Origin: Psychroflexus sp. ALD_RP9
Lineage (GTDB): Bacteria; Bacteroidota; Bacteroidia; Flavobacteriales; Flavobacteriaceae
Assembly: GCF_017311165.1 (NCBI RefSeq)
Contig: NZ_CP062973.1
Location: 1,922,001-1,986,000, forward strand
Direction: 5' to 3'
DNA length: 64,000 nucleotides
Shown: positions 1-9,449 of the stretch, one piece after another
How positions within the stretch are numbered: position 1 is the stretch's first letter
How the letters are laid out: every line of letters starts with the position of its first letter
Notes under the pieces: model-generated
Told to the model about the DNA's origin: nothing
What the model saw: only the letters and a program-made list of their open reading frames with translations
Databases searched by the model: none
Made by a program: the position numbers and the translations under genes

Positions 1-197
1 ATGCCGTAGGTTTTAAATTGACGTTCAAGAGCTGTTTCAAATTTAAGATCAGGATTTTGTTCCCATTGTTTTTTTATTCCTTCTGCTAATTCTTTAACGA
101 AAATACGCTGAACATCTACATAAACAACAAAATGTTCACGTGTGAATTGGTATAACCGCTTTAAGTCACTATACTTGAGCTTTGGATTGTCTTTCAT
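1..197 (-). CDS. hypothetical protein, 3' part missing
   Basis: An open frame runs from an ATG at 197 off the left edge and begins MKDNPKLKYSDLKRL. The visible 65 residues are charged and probably helical, with no signal peptide. I do not recognise the family. It lies upstream of the next minus-strand gene with a short gap. Confidence 0.65.
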   Translation of the reverse strand, partial: MKDNPKLKYSDLKRLYQFTREHFVVYVDVQRIFVKELAEGIKKQWEQNPDLKFETALERQFKTYG

Positions 198-233
198 AAC
201 TTAAATGTAAAGGATAAAATCTAATAAACAAAA

Positions 234-713
234 TTATTCAAATTCTTGGCAGTCTTCGCTAGGAATATTAACGCCAGCTGCTTGATTATAAACAAGTTCA
301 GCGCCTAGGTGGCCAACATAAGTTAATAATACACAGCTAATAATTAAACCAATTAAAACGGCATTAGACTGCCATTTGTTTGAAATTTTTAAAACTTTTA
401 GATTTAAATTTAACTCAATTAGGGCTATTAGGCTAATTATATAACCAAGATACAATGCAAAGTTTTCATGATTTTTTAAAACTGTAGGATCACAGATTGT
501 TCTAGAAACTTCGCCATCGGCTTGTGATCCAGTGTAATAAGCAATCCAAGTGCTTATCAAAGCCAAGCCGACTAAAATTTGTGTTGTCGATTTAAATTTA
601 TCATTAAACAAACTTAGCAACTTAAATAAAGTTGCTAAGATGATGATTACAATAGGAAAATGAACGCTAAGCGGATGATAAACCGCCGTTCGCCAAAATT
701 CAATTTCTTGCAT
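234..713 (-). CDS. DUF2231-type four-helix membrane protein
   Basis: The 159-residue protein has about four hydrophobic segments. The first contains HPLSVHFPIV, the usual start of DUF2231 membrane proteins, and the last contains GHLGAELVY. The family is an inner-membrane protein of unknown function, often found near redox or heme proteins. Its start codon at 713 directly abuts the stop codon of the upstream lipoprotein gene, so the two are probably co-transcribed. Family assignment is from motif memory; function is unknown. Confidence 0.75.
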   Translation of the reverse strand: MQEIEFWRTAVYHPLSVHFPIVIIILATLFKLLSLFNDKFKSTTQILVGLALISTWIAYYTGSQADGEVSRTICDPTVLKNHENFALYLGYIISLIALIELNLNLKVLKISNKWQSNAVLIGLIISCVLLTYVGHLGAELVYNQAAGVNIPSEDCQEFE

Positions 714-1025
714 TTATTTTAAAACTTTAACTGAAATTGGGTCTAAGCGTTTTCCAACTTTTTCAACTTCAACTTCAACGTTTTGGTTTTCTTTTAAAAT
801 TGAAAATTCTACTAATTCTCCATTTTGCATTAGCTGAGTTTCTTCAGTAAAATAAAGTTCAAGGGTTTTACCATCGTTAGTTTTAACATAAATCTCATTT
901 TTATCTGCTTCAACTTCTGAGATTGTACCTTGATAGGTGCCAGATTCTACAACATCTGTTGAATGGCCACAGGAAATCAGTAAACTTGTAAAAATTAAAA
1001 TTGAAAGTGTTTTAATAATTTTCAT
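714..1025 (-). CDS. small lipoprotein with a DUF5666-like beta domain
   Basis: I chose the ATG at 1025 (MKIIKTLSIL) rather than the longer frame, because it puts a lipoprotein signal peptide with lipobox ISCG at the N-terminus. The mature part of about 85 residues is a small beta-rich domain (GTYQGTISEVEAD, then QNVEVEVEKVG) resembling OB-like DUF5666 domains. It is probably anchored in the membrane facing the periplasm. It precedes the DUF2231 gene with no gap. Ligand unknown. Confidence 0.7.
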   Translation of the reverse strand: MKIIKTLSILIFTSLLISCGHSTDVVESGTYQGTISEVEADKNEIYVKTNDGKTLELYFTEETQLMQNGELVEFSILKENQNVEVEVEKVGKRLDPISVKVLK

Positions 1026-1158
1026 ATCGATTATTTTTCTCAAAGATAGAGATTTTAAACTGATTAATATTGCAAGTAAATTTTTATGGAGTTAAAAGAT
1101 GACTTAAATTATTTTACAAAGCTGTTGTTTTTTGAATTAGTTTATTTCTTTTTTGGTA

Positions 1159-2805
1159 CTATTTTTTCTCAAATAAAATTCCCATAATTTTCAAAGTAGT
1201 TATCTTGTTATTGCCATCTCTTGTAAAGCTTAGTAGGTCTGATGAATAGTTAAAAGCATCTTTGTATAGTGGTTCTATTTCATTTTTCCAAGCACCATTT
1301 CTACCAAAAACAAAAAGTTTACCATCTATAAGTTGGATTTTTTTGCTGATTTGAAAATCTGCATTAAAGTAGTGTCCTTCAAATTCTTTTAGCTGATTTT
1401 CGTTGTAAGTAGTAGGATTGTATTCTTTAAATAGCCAAGGTAATTCGTTTTCAGAATTATAGTATTTATAACTTTTTTTATCAGACTCTAAGTCAAATAT
1501 AACGCGCTTATCATTAAACATAAATTGATGATTTCCAATAGGTTTTAATCTTGTTATTTCTTCTCCATCAGTTGTAAGTACAGCAAGTTCATTGTTTTTA
1601 AGTTGTATGGTGTTTACTTTGATGGTTTCGACATCGCTACCCGTAAAGACATACTTTCCTTCGTACAACTTTAGCTCTTTTTTGGAAAGCTTTACTTTTT
1701 TATCTTTTTCTTTATTTTTTGTTTGATTATTGAAAGTATTGCTCGGAATGTATAGGTCAACTAACTGAAAAAACTGTTCTTCAAAATCTGAATCAAATGT
1801 ATTTTGTGTAGTGAAAAACATCATATCTAATTCAGGAAAATAAAGATACTTGGATACAAAGCCGCCTAATATCATTCCATCAAAACCTTGCGCTTGATAG
1901 TTGTTATGAGTTTCAAATTCTACGCCTAAACCATAATCGATACGATTACCATTATTTAGCTTGGCTTTGGTATGCATTTTTTTATACAACTCAGGGTATT
2001 CGTTTTTTACTTTCTGTAAACCTAGATGCCACTTAAACATATCTCTTGCCGTGGTTAATACTTGCCCGTCTCCATTGTAAATAAAGGCGTGTAGATGTGT
2101 TTTATAGAAATCGCCTTCATCTTCTATGTAGCCTATTGCCCTGTTTTTAATTATAGTATAAGTGCTAGTTTTCTTTATGGTATTTTCCATTCCGAATGCT
2201 TCGAAAACATTTTCTTGCATAAAATCTGCAAAAGATTTTCCGGAAACCTTGGATATAATATCAGCTAATAAAATATAGTTTGAATTGGTGTATTGAAAGT
2301 ACTCACCAGGTTTAAAATTTAATGATGTTGTTTTGGTAATAAAATTCATCATTTGCGATTGGGTAAGTAAATCATTTCTAGTTAAATCTGCAATTCCCGC
2401 AATGCCATCGACTTCTTTGATGCCACTTGTCTGATTCAATAATTGCTCAATGCTTGGGTTTCCTTTTTGGTAGCGAGGTAGATGATTGATGTATTGATAA
2501 GCAGGTTCTTTAATAGATAATTTGCCTTGTTCTTCTAGCAATAGTATGGCGAATGCCGTAAATTGTTTAGCGATTGACCCAACATCAAAAACTGTTTGGT
2601 TTGTAATGGGTGTGTCGTCATCCAAATTAGATATTCCATATTGTTTTTCCAATAGGATTTCTTCACCTTTAGAGATGAAAATAGAGAAACCAGGTGCGTT
2701 ATCTGTTACTTGATAAATCTTGTCTACTTGTGCATCTAGATTTTGGCAAAATCCAAATGATGGTAGCAGCGTAAGTAAAATTAGTAGCGTTTTGTTGATG
2801 TTCAT
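1159..2805 (-). CDS. serine hydrolase, class C beta-lactamase/penicillin-binding family
   Basis: This 548-residue secreted protein has a signal peptide ending near SFGFCQ. It carries the family's SxxK nucleophile motif as S77-IAK and the YxN motif as Y172-TN. The third motif (normally KTG or HxG) is not obvious; a GFDGMILGG stretch may occupy its place, so activity is uncertain. The C-terminal 200 residues form the usual beta-rich extension (KKELKLYEGKYVF). Such proteins are peptidases or esterases acting in the periplasm. It stands alone between two non-coding gaps. Confidence 0.85.
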   Translation of the reverse strand: MNINKTLLILLTLLPSFGFCQNLDAQVDKIYQVTDNAPGFSIFISKGEEILLEKQYGISNLDDDTPITNQTVFDVGSIAKQFTAFAILLLEEQGKLSIKEPAYQYINHLPRYQKGNPSIEQLLNQTSGIKEVDGIAGIADLTRNDLLTQSQMMNFITKTTSLNFKPGEYFQYTNSNYILLADIISKVSGKSFADFMQENVFEAFGMENTIKKTSTYTIIKNRAIGYIEDEGDFYKTHLHAFIYNGDGQVLTTARDMFKWHLGLQKVKNEYPELYKKMHTKAKLNNGNRIDYGLGVEFETHNNYQAQGFDGMILGGFVSKYLYFPELDMMFFTTQNTFDSDFEEQFFQLVDLYIPSNTFNNQTKNKEKDKKVKLSKKELKLYEGKYVFTGSDVETIKVNTIQLKNNELAVLTTDGEEITRLKPIGNHQFMFNDKRVIFDLESDKKSYKYYNSENELPWLFKEYNPTTYNENQLKEFEGHYFNADFQISKKIQLIDGKLFVFGRNGAWKNEIEPLYKDAFNYSSDLLSFTRDGNNKITTLKIMGILFEKK

Positions 2806-2985
2806 TTAATTACTTTATTGGTAAAGGCTATAGTAAATTTAGGGTGTTACAACTAGTGTTTTATTATGGCTATTAATAGTTAATTTTAAGACTTTAGTTT
2901 TTCAGTATTGTAAGGACCTTTTACATGTTTAGGTATTGGATTTCATTTATGTTTCATCCTTTTTTTATACTACCAATGTCAATTT

Positions 2986-5193
2986 TTAGTCATTTAAAAT
3001 TATTTCTACCGCTTTATCTAGTAGTTCATCCTTTCCTTTTCTAATACCTTCAATTGTAGGCTTTACTTCAATATCTGGAATAATACCTATTCTTTGAGTT
3101 TCTTGTCCATTTGGATAATTTACTCCTATTCCAGAAATCATTGTTCGTAATCCACCAGGAAGCATAATTACAGAAATGTTGCCATCAGCACCTGCAGTTG
3201 TACTTCCTAAAATCTTAGTATTATTTCCTGCTTTAAATGCCATTGCTGTATATTCAGCCTGACTTTGAGATAACTCGTTAACCAAAACAACTAGCTTTCC
3301 TTGATATGTTTTTCCTGTACTAGGTATCTTTAAGCTTTCTGTGAATGTAAATTCACCTGGATTATCAACATTTCCGTTTGTAAATTTTACAAAAGGTGTT
3401 GCTGATGAAACAAAATATGAACCTAGACTAAAAGGTACAAAAGTTGATGGATAATTACGGATATCAATGATGATTCCTTTAGTGTTCTTAAATTCCTTTT
3501 TTATTGGTGCAATATCTTCATCTTTAATTGTTTCAAGCGTCACATACCCAATATTGTTATCTAACATTTTGAAGGATGTCTTATCGCTTTTCCTGTACCA
3601 ACGATATAAATCCAGACTGTCTTTTGGGTATAGTTTAAGCGTCTTTTTTTGAGAGCTAGAATTTTCGGTTACAAACTCAATTTCAATACTATTCATTTTT
3701 GAGCGCAAGAGGTCTGTAGAAATATCACGTAATTTTGTTGGTAGATTAGAAGCTGGATAAAATTTAGATTTTTCTTTTAAAATTTTGTCGACAGAGTTTC
3801 CATTTATTTTAGTGATTACATCGCCAATATTCAAGCCAACTTCGCTTTTTAGTTCTTGATTATAATAATCTGTGACAACCAATTGATTTTCGATAAACTG
3901 AACGTGTATTGGTGGATGATTTGAGCCTTTCCATTCATTAATTTTATCAGCTCCGCCCCAAAGATTGGCATGAGTGTCTTGAATATCTCCAATTATTTGA
4001 ACCGCTGCCAATTCATATTCTAACTCATTTTTTACATTAATAAACTGTGGAATGTATTCTTTTAATTTTTTGTTCCAATTTTCGTCCATTAAGTGTTTGT
4101 AAGGGAAAAAGTAGTTGATTATATTCCAATACCTGTAAAGCGATAGTAGCCTGAAGCCATCATCAGGAAATGACATATTTGAATATGAATTTTCATTTTT
4201 AAATTCGGGGTTGCCAACATTGGCAAACATTTTAATGTAGTAATGTTTACCCTGAGAACGGTTGTTGTAAATGTAGAGCAACTTTTTCTTCAAATCCTTA
4301 CTTTGATAGTTAATCCAATTCAAATCTGGTTTCAGGAAAGCATTTTGATCTGATGATTTACATTTTGTACATTCTTTAACCTGGCCATAAAGGTTAATCC
4401 AATCAACAAGAAGTTTATCTCTTTCGGATGTGTTTTCTTTCTTTATGTATTTTGGTAAAAATCGAAAAAGCTCATAGTCCCAATTGTAGTTTCCTTTTGC
4501 TATTTCAGGGTGATGATATTTAAGAAAACCCCAAACCCGACCTAATAATTCAAGGTTGTCAATTTGTTTAGAGGTTAAATTTGATAATTTTATTAATGAC
4601 CCATTATCAAACTCCTTATCAAGTTTGGCTTTTGGTAATTTTTTTTCAACTTCTTTAAGGGTTTGGACATCATGGTCGTCTATTGATAAAACAAAATCGT
4701 CAAACCAAGCTTCTCCTTTTCCAGAAAGTATACCTGCTATGAAAATATTTTCTGCTTCTTTGGGGTAATTCAGTGTTATACTGTATTTTTTCCAATCTCT
4801 TGTTCCTGTGATATTTTGGCTTTGCATATTGTTAAATGCCAATGTGCCTCCATTTCCGTCAATTCTTAATAATAAACCTGCAAAACCATTTTTAACCTCT
4901 TTAATTTTCATAAAACCTTCAAGTCGTATTTTTTTACCTTTAAAGTTTGCAGGAATTTTATAAGCAATACTACCAAAAGAATTCCCCTCTTGGCCTGAAG
5001 TGATTTTGCCCGATTTTTTTCCTGAGTGAGCATTTTTATCTATCGTCAAATCATAGAATCCCCATTTAAACCAATCGTCGGCGAGAGTGTTTTCATCAGT
5101 ATGTTTTTCAAATCCGAGGTTGTATTTTTTGTTTTCTTGACAATGACAATTCAAAGCAATAATTGTCATTAATGCGATTAGTGTTTTTTTCAT
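2986..5193 (-). CDS. S41-family (C-terminal processing) peptidase
   Basis: The 735-residue protein begins with a signal peptide (lipobox-like ALNCHC). An N-terminal jelly-roll-like domain of about 170 residues includes GEAWFDDFVLSID, typical of carbohydrate-binding-like modules. A PDZ-like segment (VGLNIGDVITKING) follows, then the S41 protease core, where NELSQSQAEYTAMAF carries the likely catalytic serine. Flavobacterial relatives are outer-surface or periplasmic proteases of unknown substrate. No operon partner is evident. Confidence 0.85.
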   Translation of the reverse strand: MKKTLIALMTIIALNCHCQENKKYNLGFEKHTDENTLADDWFKWGFYDLTIDKNAHSGKKSGKITSGQEGNSFGSIAYKIPANFKGKKIRLEGFMKIKEVKNGFAGLLLRIDGNGGTLAFNNMQSQNITGTRDWKKYSITLNYPKEAENIFIAGILSGKGEAWFDDFVLSIDDHDVQTLKEVEKKLPKAKLDKEFDNGSLIKLSNLTSKQIDNLELLGRVWGFLKYHHPEIAKGNYNWDYELFRFLPKYIKKENTSERDKLLVDWINLYGQVKECTKCKSSDQNAFLKPDLNWINYQSKDLKKKLLYIYNNRSQGKHYYIKMFANVGNPEFKNENSYSNMSFPDDGFRLLSLYRYWNIINYFFPYKHLMDENWNKKLKEYIPQFINVKNELEYELAAVQIIGDIQDTHANLWGGADKINEWKGSNHPPIHVQFIENQLVVTDYYNQELKSEVGLNIGDVITKINGNSVDKILKEKSKFYPASNLPTKLRDISTDLLRSKMNSIEIEFVTENSSSQKKTLKLYPKDSLDLYRWYRKSDKTSFKMLDNNIGYVTLETIKDEDIAPIKKEFKNTKGIIIDIRNYPSTFVPFSLGSYFVSSATPFVKFTNGNVDNPGEFTFTESLKIPSTGKTYQGKLVVLVNELSQSQAEYTAMAFKAGNNTKILGSTTAGADGNISVIMLPGGLRTMISGIGVNYPNGQETQRIGIIPDIEVKPTIEGIRKGKDELLDKAVEIILND

Positions 5194-5419
5194 TGATTTC
5201 GTTTTTTATATAACAGATCTTAGGTTTATAAATTGCCCAAGCTTATAATTCAATGATTATTTTTTGTTTTAAAACGAATTAAATTTAAACCTTTTTAAGT
5301 TTTATAAAAATATTAATTAAAGGTATAACATATTTGCAAATAAATTTTTATGTTTTCATCAATAAAATGGAAGTATGTGTTATATGCATATGTTTATTCG
5401 GATGAATTTTCATGAATAA

Positions 5420-6094
5420 TTATTTTATAGAACTAAACTTCTTTTCGGTTTTATGTTGCCAAATAATCAATAATGGAATACCAATAAGCGATGGTAACGC
5501 AAAAGCCAAGAATGGATTCATTACATCAAAGCGAGTCACCATAGTAGACAAAAATGCTGTAATTGTTGCGATATAACCACCCATCATATTACCAATATGA
5601 GCGAGATACCAATGATAAGCTTTATTTGGTCTCAAAATAAATGGTTTTAGATTTGTGTAGGAGATTAGTAAACCACCTAGCCCAAATCCTAAAGAAAGTA
5701 AGGCTCCACCAGAGGTAAATCCATTTTTTAATGCATAATAAATTCCTAAACCAATAAATAGAATATTTACCACAGCGTTTAAAGTACCTGCAAACCAATC
5801 GTACCAACTAGCATTTTGTTTCTTGTGTAAAGCTTTTAGCTTTAATGACCTGACTCCGCAAAACACACTATAGTAGCTTAAAAAAGCAATAAGAAATAAA
5901 AATTTGTTATATCTAAAACCTGCAACAATAATTCCAGTTATAAAAACAGCTGTCATTGCATAAGCATATATTTTACCAAATATTTTATGCCATTTTTTAC
6001 CTTTTGCACTAAAGATAGCTATCAGTCCTGAAAGAAGAGAAATTGTACCAACAACAATGTGAAGATATAGAATATTAATTATGAAATTTTCCAT
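5420..6094 (-). CDS. DUF2306-like polytopic membrane protein
   Basis: The 224-residue protein has six or seven hydrophobic segments. The pattern LHIVVGTISLLSGLIAIF, then KGKKWHKIFGKIYAYAM, is characteristic of DUF2306-type membrane proteins, and HW/H residues after the second helix are visible. Function is unknown. It lies just downstream of the LytTR gene in the same direction and may be regulated by it, which is inference from position only. Confidence 0.75.
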   Translation of the reverse strand: MENFIINILYLHIVVGTISLLSGLIAIFSAKGKKWHKIFGKIYAYAMTAVFITGIIVAGFRYNKFLFLIAFLSYYSVFCGVRSLKLKALHKKQNASWYDWFAGTLNAVVNILFIGLGIYYALKNGFTSGGALLSLGFGLGGLLISYTNLKPFILRPNKAYHWYLAHIGNMMGGYIATITAFLSTMVTRFDVMNPFLAFALPSLIGIPLLIIWQHKTEKKFSSIK

Positions 6095-6198
6095 TATATT
6101 AGATTTTATGGATGTAAAATTGCATTAAGAAAATAAAATGCTATTCTTTAATAGATTCCTTTGTGATTAATGGGACGTATTTGGGATAATTGGGAATT

Positions 6199-7071
6199 CT
6201 ATTTTTGTAGTTGATTTATAAAAGTAGAAATTGTTTTTGCTTTGGTTCTAGAAACAGGAATTTTTTCCTCACAATTTTTTAATTGAAGTCGAAGGTTACG
6301 GGCATTACCTTCTATTTTTATGATGTAATTTCCATTAACAATAAAACTGTTATGGCATCTTATAAAAATTTTATTTGGCAATTGGGTTTCAAAAGTTTTT
6401 AATCGATTTCTAATTAGTTTTTTTTGAATTGCCCCTGAATTTAAAAAAAACACTTCAATATAATTTCCAACCGATTTTAAGTAGATTAAATCTTCAGAAT
6501 TTAATTGAAGTTGAATAGCATCATTTTCAGATTTAATAACTAGATGTTTTTGAACTTTAGATTTAGTTGAATAAGTTGCAATCAATTCATCTTGAAGCAC
6601 TTTTGTTAAATTATCAGCTTTCTTTAATTGTGACTTTTGATGTTTATATTGTTCAAATTGAAGCATAATAATAACTGGGATTATGCTTATGCCAATTGTT
6701 ATTGAAGTGGTTTTAAGCAGCAATTGTAACATTGAGGTATTATCATCATCAATAACAAACAGTGCAACACTAATTATTACAGCTATATTAAATAGTACGG
6801 TAAGAATTAATAATAGCTCTTTTCCAACGGTCCATTTATCTTCTATTGTTTCTTTAGAAACTATTTTCTTTAAAATATAGACTGTCATTAGTATAATTAA
6901 TGCTACAACTACTGAAATTATAAAAGCTATAATTAATCGAGGTTGAAATTCTAGTTCATGAAATTGTAATGGCGCTAAAAAACTTATTATTAAAAACGTA
7001 ATCGTGCTAGGAATTACTACACTAAAGGTATTAAATATAAATGGGTATGGTTTGTTGAAAATTATACTCAT
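6199..7071 (-). CDS. membrane-anchored LytTR-domain transcription regulator
   Basis: About four transmembrane helices occupy residues 1-140. A charged linker follows, then a C-terminal LytTR DNA-binding domain (LIYLKSVGNYIEVFF, then FIRCHNSFIVNGNYI). This layout is common in flavobacteria, where a membrane sensor part replaces a response-regulator receiver. It probably controls a neighbouring gene such as the membrane protein at 5420-6094. It is the last clearly chromosomal gene before the prophage. Confidence 0.85.
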   Translation of the reverse strand: MSIIFNKPYPFIFNTFSVVIPSTITFLIISFLAPLQFHELEFQPRLIIAFIISVVVALIILMTVYILKKIVSKETIEDKWTVGKELLLILTVLFNIAVIISVALFVIDDDNTSMLQLLLKTTSITIGISIIPVIIMLQFEQYKHQKSQLKKADNLTKVLQDELIATYSTKSKVQKHLVIKSENDAIQLQLNSEDLIYLKSVGNYIEVFFLNSGAIQKKLIRNRLKTFETQLPNKIFIRCHNSFIVNGNYIIKIEGNARNLRLQLKNCEEKIPVSRTKAKTISTFINQLQK

Positions 7072-7251
7072 TCTATTATAAGGTAAAGATTGTTAACAAG
7101 TTGTATATGGTTTCCTTAGCATTTCATTATGGCATTTTTCTTCATCTATAAAAGTAATTATAAGGACGAAAAAAGTTAGCAGCGAATGATTATAATCGGC
7201 AAAACGAATTGTGCATAAATTAAAAACGAAATGTACAATTTTTAGAGAAAC

Positions 7252-7284
7252 AAACCCCGTTTAAGTGCTGTTTAATCGGGGTTT
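7252..7284 (-). terminator. terminator at the end of the phage late operon
   Basis: AAACCCCG at 7252-7259 pairs with CGGGGTTT at 7277-7284. The hairpin lies 10 bp after the stop of the last minus-strand phage gene (7295), as expected for an intrinsic terminator, although the following T-run on the minus strand is weak. Confidence 0.65.
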
Positions 7285-7294
7285 AATTTGTTCG

Positions 7295-7930
7295 TTATAC
7301 GTTTAGTTCGAACTTCACCTTTTCGCCCGCTAAAAGCTTATGAGTAGCTTTGATGTTATTTTGATAAATATGAACATTAGCAAGCATCAGACTAATCGAC
7401 TTCAACGGGACATCGATCTGACGACTGATCAAGTACAAATGATAGATATCGGCGGGCAATCCTAGACTGGCATCAGAACTCCGCTGATATGCACTTAAGA
7501 CCAATTCACCTTTATCAATCTGAAACTGTATAAGACTCAGGCAAGGCTGTTGATTGCTTTCAGCTCCTGTTTCGCCTAGAAATAGTACATAGTTCTTGCT
7601 ATTGCGCTTCTCAGCATTGATGCGCTTAATCAAAGGCGGTAATTTTTCAAAATATGTCGGGTATGAATTGACCAATATCGGTCCACAATAATCCCACCAC
7701 GGAATCCCAGCATCTCTATAACGTTCTGTAAGGCGTTCGCCTGACTGAAATAGCTCTAATTCATTCCTAAGCTTATTTCTAGCAATTGCGTGACCTTCAA
7801 ATATTTCTAAAAGGTCTAATGGCCTAAGTTCTAAATGCTGATTCAAAAGGTATTTTATCTTTCCTTTTTTGTTCGATTGAACCTTGCCAAAATTCAATAT
7901 ATCTTTAAGTTTTCTATGGTATTTATTCAT
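7295..7930 (-). CDS. thymidylate-synthase-fold enzyme, possible dCMP (hydroxy)methylase
   Basis: The C-terminal half of this 211-residue protein matches the thymidylate synthase core. The catalytic cysteine is C130 in QQPCLSLIQF (usual PPCH..FQF), the phosphate-binding arginine is R150 in AYQRSSDASLGLPAD (usual QRSCD.FLGLPFN), and H187-IY is in NVHIYQNN (usual D.H.Y.NH). The asparagine that reads the pyrimidine O4/N3 is aspartate here (D161). That residue is typical of dCMP hydroxymethylases, and the same change converts thymidylate synthase to use dCMP. It is shorter than ThyA (about 264) and has an unrelated N-terminus. It lies next to a DNA methylase at the position of Mu mom, suggesting modified phage DNA. 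Fold well supported; substrate inferred. Confidence 0.72.
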   Translation of the reverse strand: MNKYHRKLKDILNFGKVQSNKKGKIKYLLNQHLELRPLDLLEIFEGHAIARNKLRNELELFQSGERLTERYRDAGIPWWDYCGPILVNSYPTYFEKLPPLIKRINAEKRNSKNYVLFLGETGAESNQQPCLSLIQFQIDKGELVLSAYQRSSDASLGLPADIYHLYLISRQIDVPLKSISLMLANVHIYQNNIKATHKLLAGEKVKFELNV

Positions 7931-7933
7931 GAT

Positions 7934-8773
7934 TTAAGTTCTTTTATAAAAGTACATTATATCAGTATAGCCAGCGTTGTGACTAGTTTTATTGCTAGTT
8001 GTAGTGCAATTCGCTTCTTTAAATGGATTAGCATTTTCACTTGTTCGCGTTTCCACCCATTCGCATAATTCTACGACTTGAGACTTATTGCTCGTGAAAT
8101 AGAAATAACTATGGTCGTGAAGCAAATCCAATACGTCTAAATAGTCCCTGAGCTTCCAATAATCTTTTGAATTGTAAGTATTCGTATCGGTGCTTAGTTA
8201 TGGCGGATCAACTAAAAAAACCACATCTGTTTGATGCTTGTATTTTTCAAATAGTGCTTTATAGTCAGCCTTAACGACATCAATGCCGTCGAGATAATCT
8301 AAAGCTTCAGGAAAGTTAGACTTTCTAATGGTGTTGTACATCGTGTCCTTTGTGAAGTCTTTTAGACAATTACCATAATTCATTGAAAACTTCAAGCTTC
8401 CTGATAAACTGATCCAATCCACATAACCAGACTGATTAGCTTCAGTCAAAATTTCGCAAACCTTTTCACGATCTGAAGGCACTAGCTTTTTTCCTCGAGG
8501 GGTTTCTAATTCGATTTTTCGCAACTTTTCTAAAATTTGATTGGTCGCTGGTATTGCTTTCAGTCGCTTTCGATAATCGTCGAAATCATTAAAAACAACT
8601 TTAGACTCTGGGTGAATCGATTTCACCGTATGGCTTAGCAATCCAGAACCACCAAATAAATCGACATAAGTTGCCGAGCTTGGATAACTTGCTAAAGCTT
8701 CTTTAAACTTCTTTACAAAAAACCGTTTTTGACCCTGAAACGGTAAAGGTGCTGATTTGTAATTTTTACTCAT
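7934..8773 (-). pseudogene. D12-class DNA adenine methyltransferase broken by an in-frame stop
   Basis: The N-terminal piece (8198-8773, 191 residues) has the expected start PLPFQGQKRFFVKKF, motif I DLFGGSGLLSHTV and the end of motif IV, VDPP. The codon for the catalytic tyrosine of DPPY is TAA (8198-8200). The same frame continues without interruption as LSTDTNTYNSKDYWKLRDY to 7934, so one base change explains the break. Full length would be 279 residues, normal for Dam-like enzymes. Unless the stop is read through, the enzyme is inactive. It is followed after 3 bp by the thymidylate-synthase-like gene. Confidence 0.85.
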
Positions 8774-8835
8774 ATTTCAATTTTAAACTTTACTTATTTA
8801 CTATTTTTGTGGCTCTCAGGGTTACAAACAAAAAA

Positions 8836-8881
8836 AGCCAACTGGTACAGAAGACTTTGTGTCCTCCGTAGCCAGTTGGCT
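8836..8881 (-). terminator. strong stem-loop terminator between lysis and modification genes
   Basis: AGCCAACTGG pairs with CCAGTTGGCT, and the minus-strand transcript continues with seven Ts. An outer pair, CTCAGGGT near 8816 and ACCCTGAG near 8895, encloses it. Part of this element is repeated near 39.64 kb (see findings). Confidence 0.7.
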
Positions 8882-8964
8882 CTTGTTTTAATACCCTGAG
8901 AAAGTTTTAAAAGCGGAGGACATTTTTTAATCCAGTCCTGCCAGTGGATTTAAATACTATTTAA

Positions 8965-9438
8965 TCACTTTTTAACTTTTACTATATCTTTGATTTTTGG
9001 AGCTATATTCAGCAAAGCCCGTTCGCCGAATAGGAAACCTAACACCAATCCATTCATAACCCAAAACGCACTTGACATCTCAGAACCTTCTGTAAGATTC
9101 CATCGTCCTGAGAAAACCATAAAATCAATATACATCGTGGCAAAGCCCCAAATTGGACGCTGAGCACCTCTAAAAAACAAGATAATCCTACCTAACCATC
9201 CAGCTTGTTTTAGGTCTTCAGCTGTACCTTCTAGGTCTCTGATACGCTTATTAAATTGTTCCTGCTCTTGTATGGTAAGTTCTCGAGCTTCAACCTCTTT
9301 TTGATGCAGAAATCGCTCAAGCTGAAGTTTCATTTCTGCCTTTTCAGCTTTAGTGGTGACAAATTTATCAACAACATCACCGACGCCTTTAATGATGCCA
9401 CCATCTCCCTTGAATAATCCTAATATTTTTTCAAACAT
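8965..9438 (-). CDS. phage holin, 3TM/GTA-holin-like
   Basis: The 157-residue protein starts with an amphipathic segment (MFEKILGLFKGDGGIIKGVGD) and a charged coiled region. Two or three hydrophobic segments follow (GWLGRIILFFRGAQRPIWGF, then FWVMNGLVLGFLFGERALLN). This is the pattern of the three-TM holins of transposable phages and gene transfer agents. It sits immediately downstream of the endolysin gene, supporting a lysis role in the inner membrane. Confidence 0.75.
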   Translation of the reverse strand: MFEKILGLFKGDGGIIKGVGDVVDKFVTTKAEKAEMKLQLERFLHQKEVEARELTIQEQEQFNKRIRDLEGTAEDLKQAGWLGRIILFFRGAQRPIWGFATMYIDFMVFSGRWNLTEGSEMSSAFWVMNGLVLGFLFGERALLNIAPKIKDIVKVKK

Positions 9439-9449
9439 GATTTCTAAAT

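Noticed and set aside
8198..8773. Two separate small genes instead of one broken methylase
   Set aside because: Both pieces are in the same frame with only one stop between them, and together they give the normal length and motifs of one enzyme.
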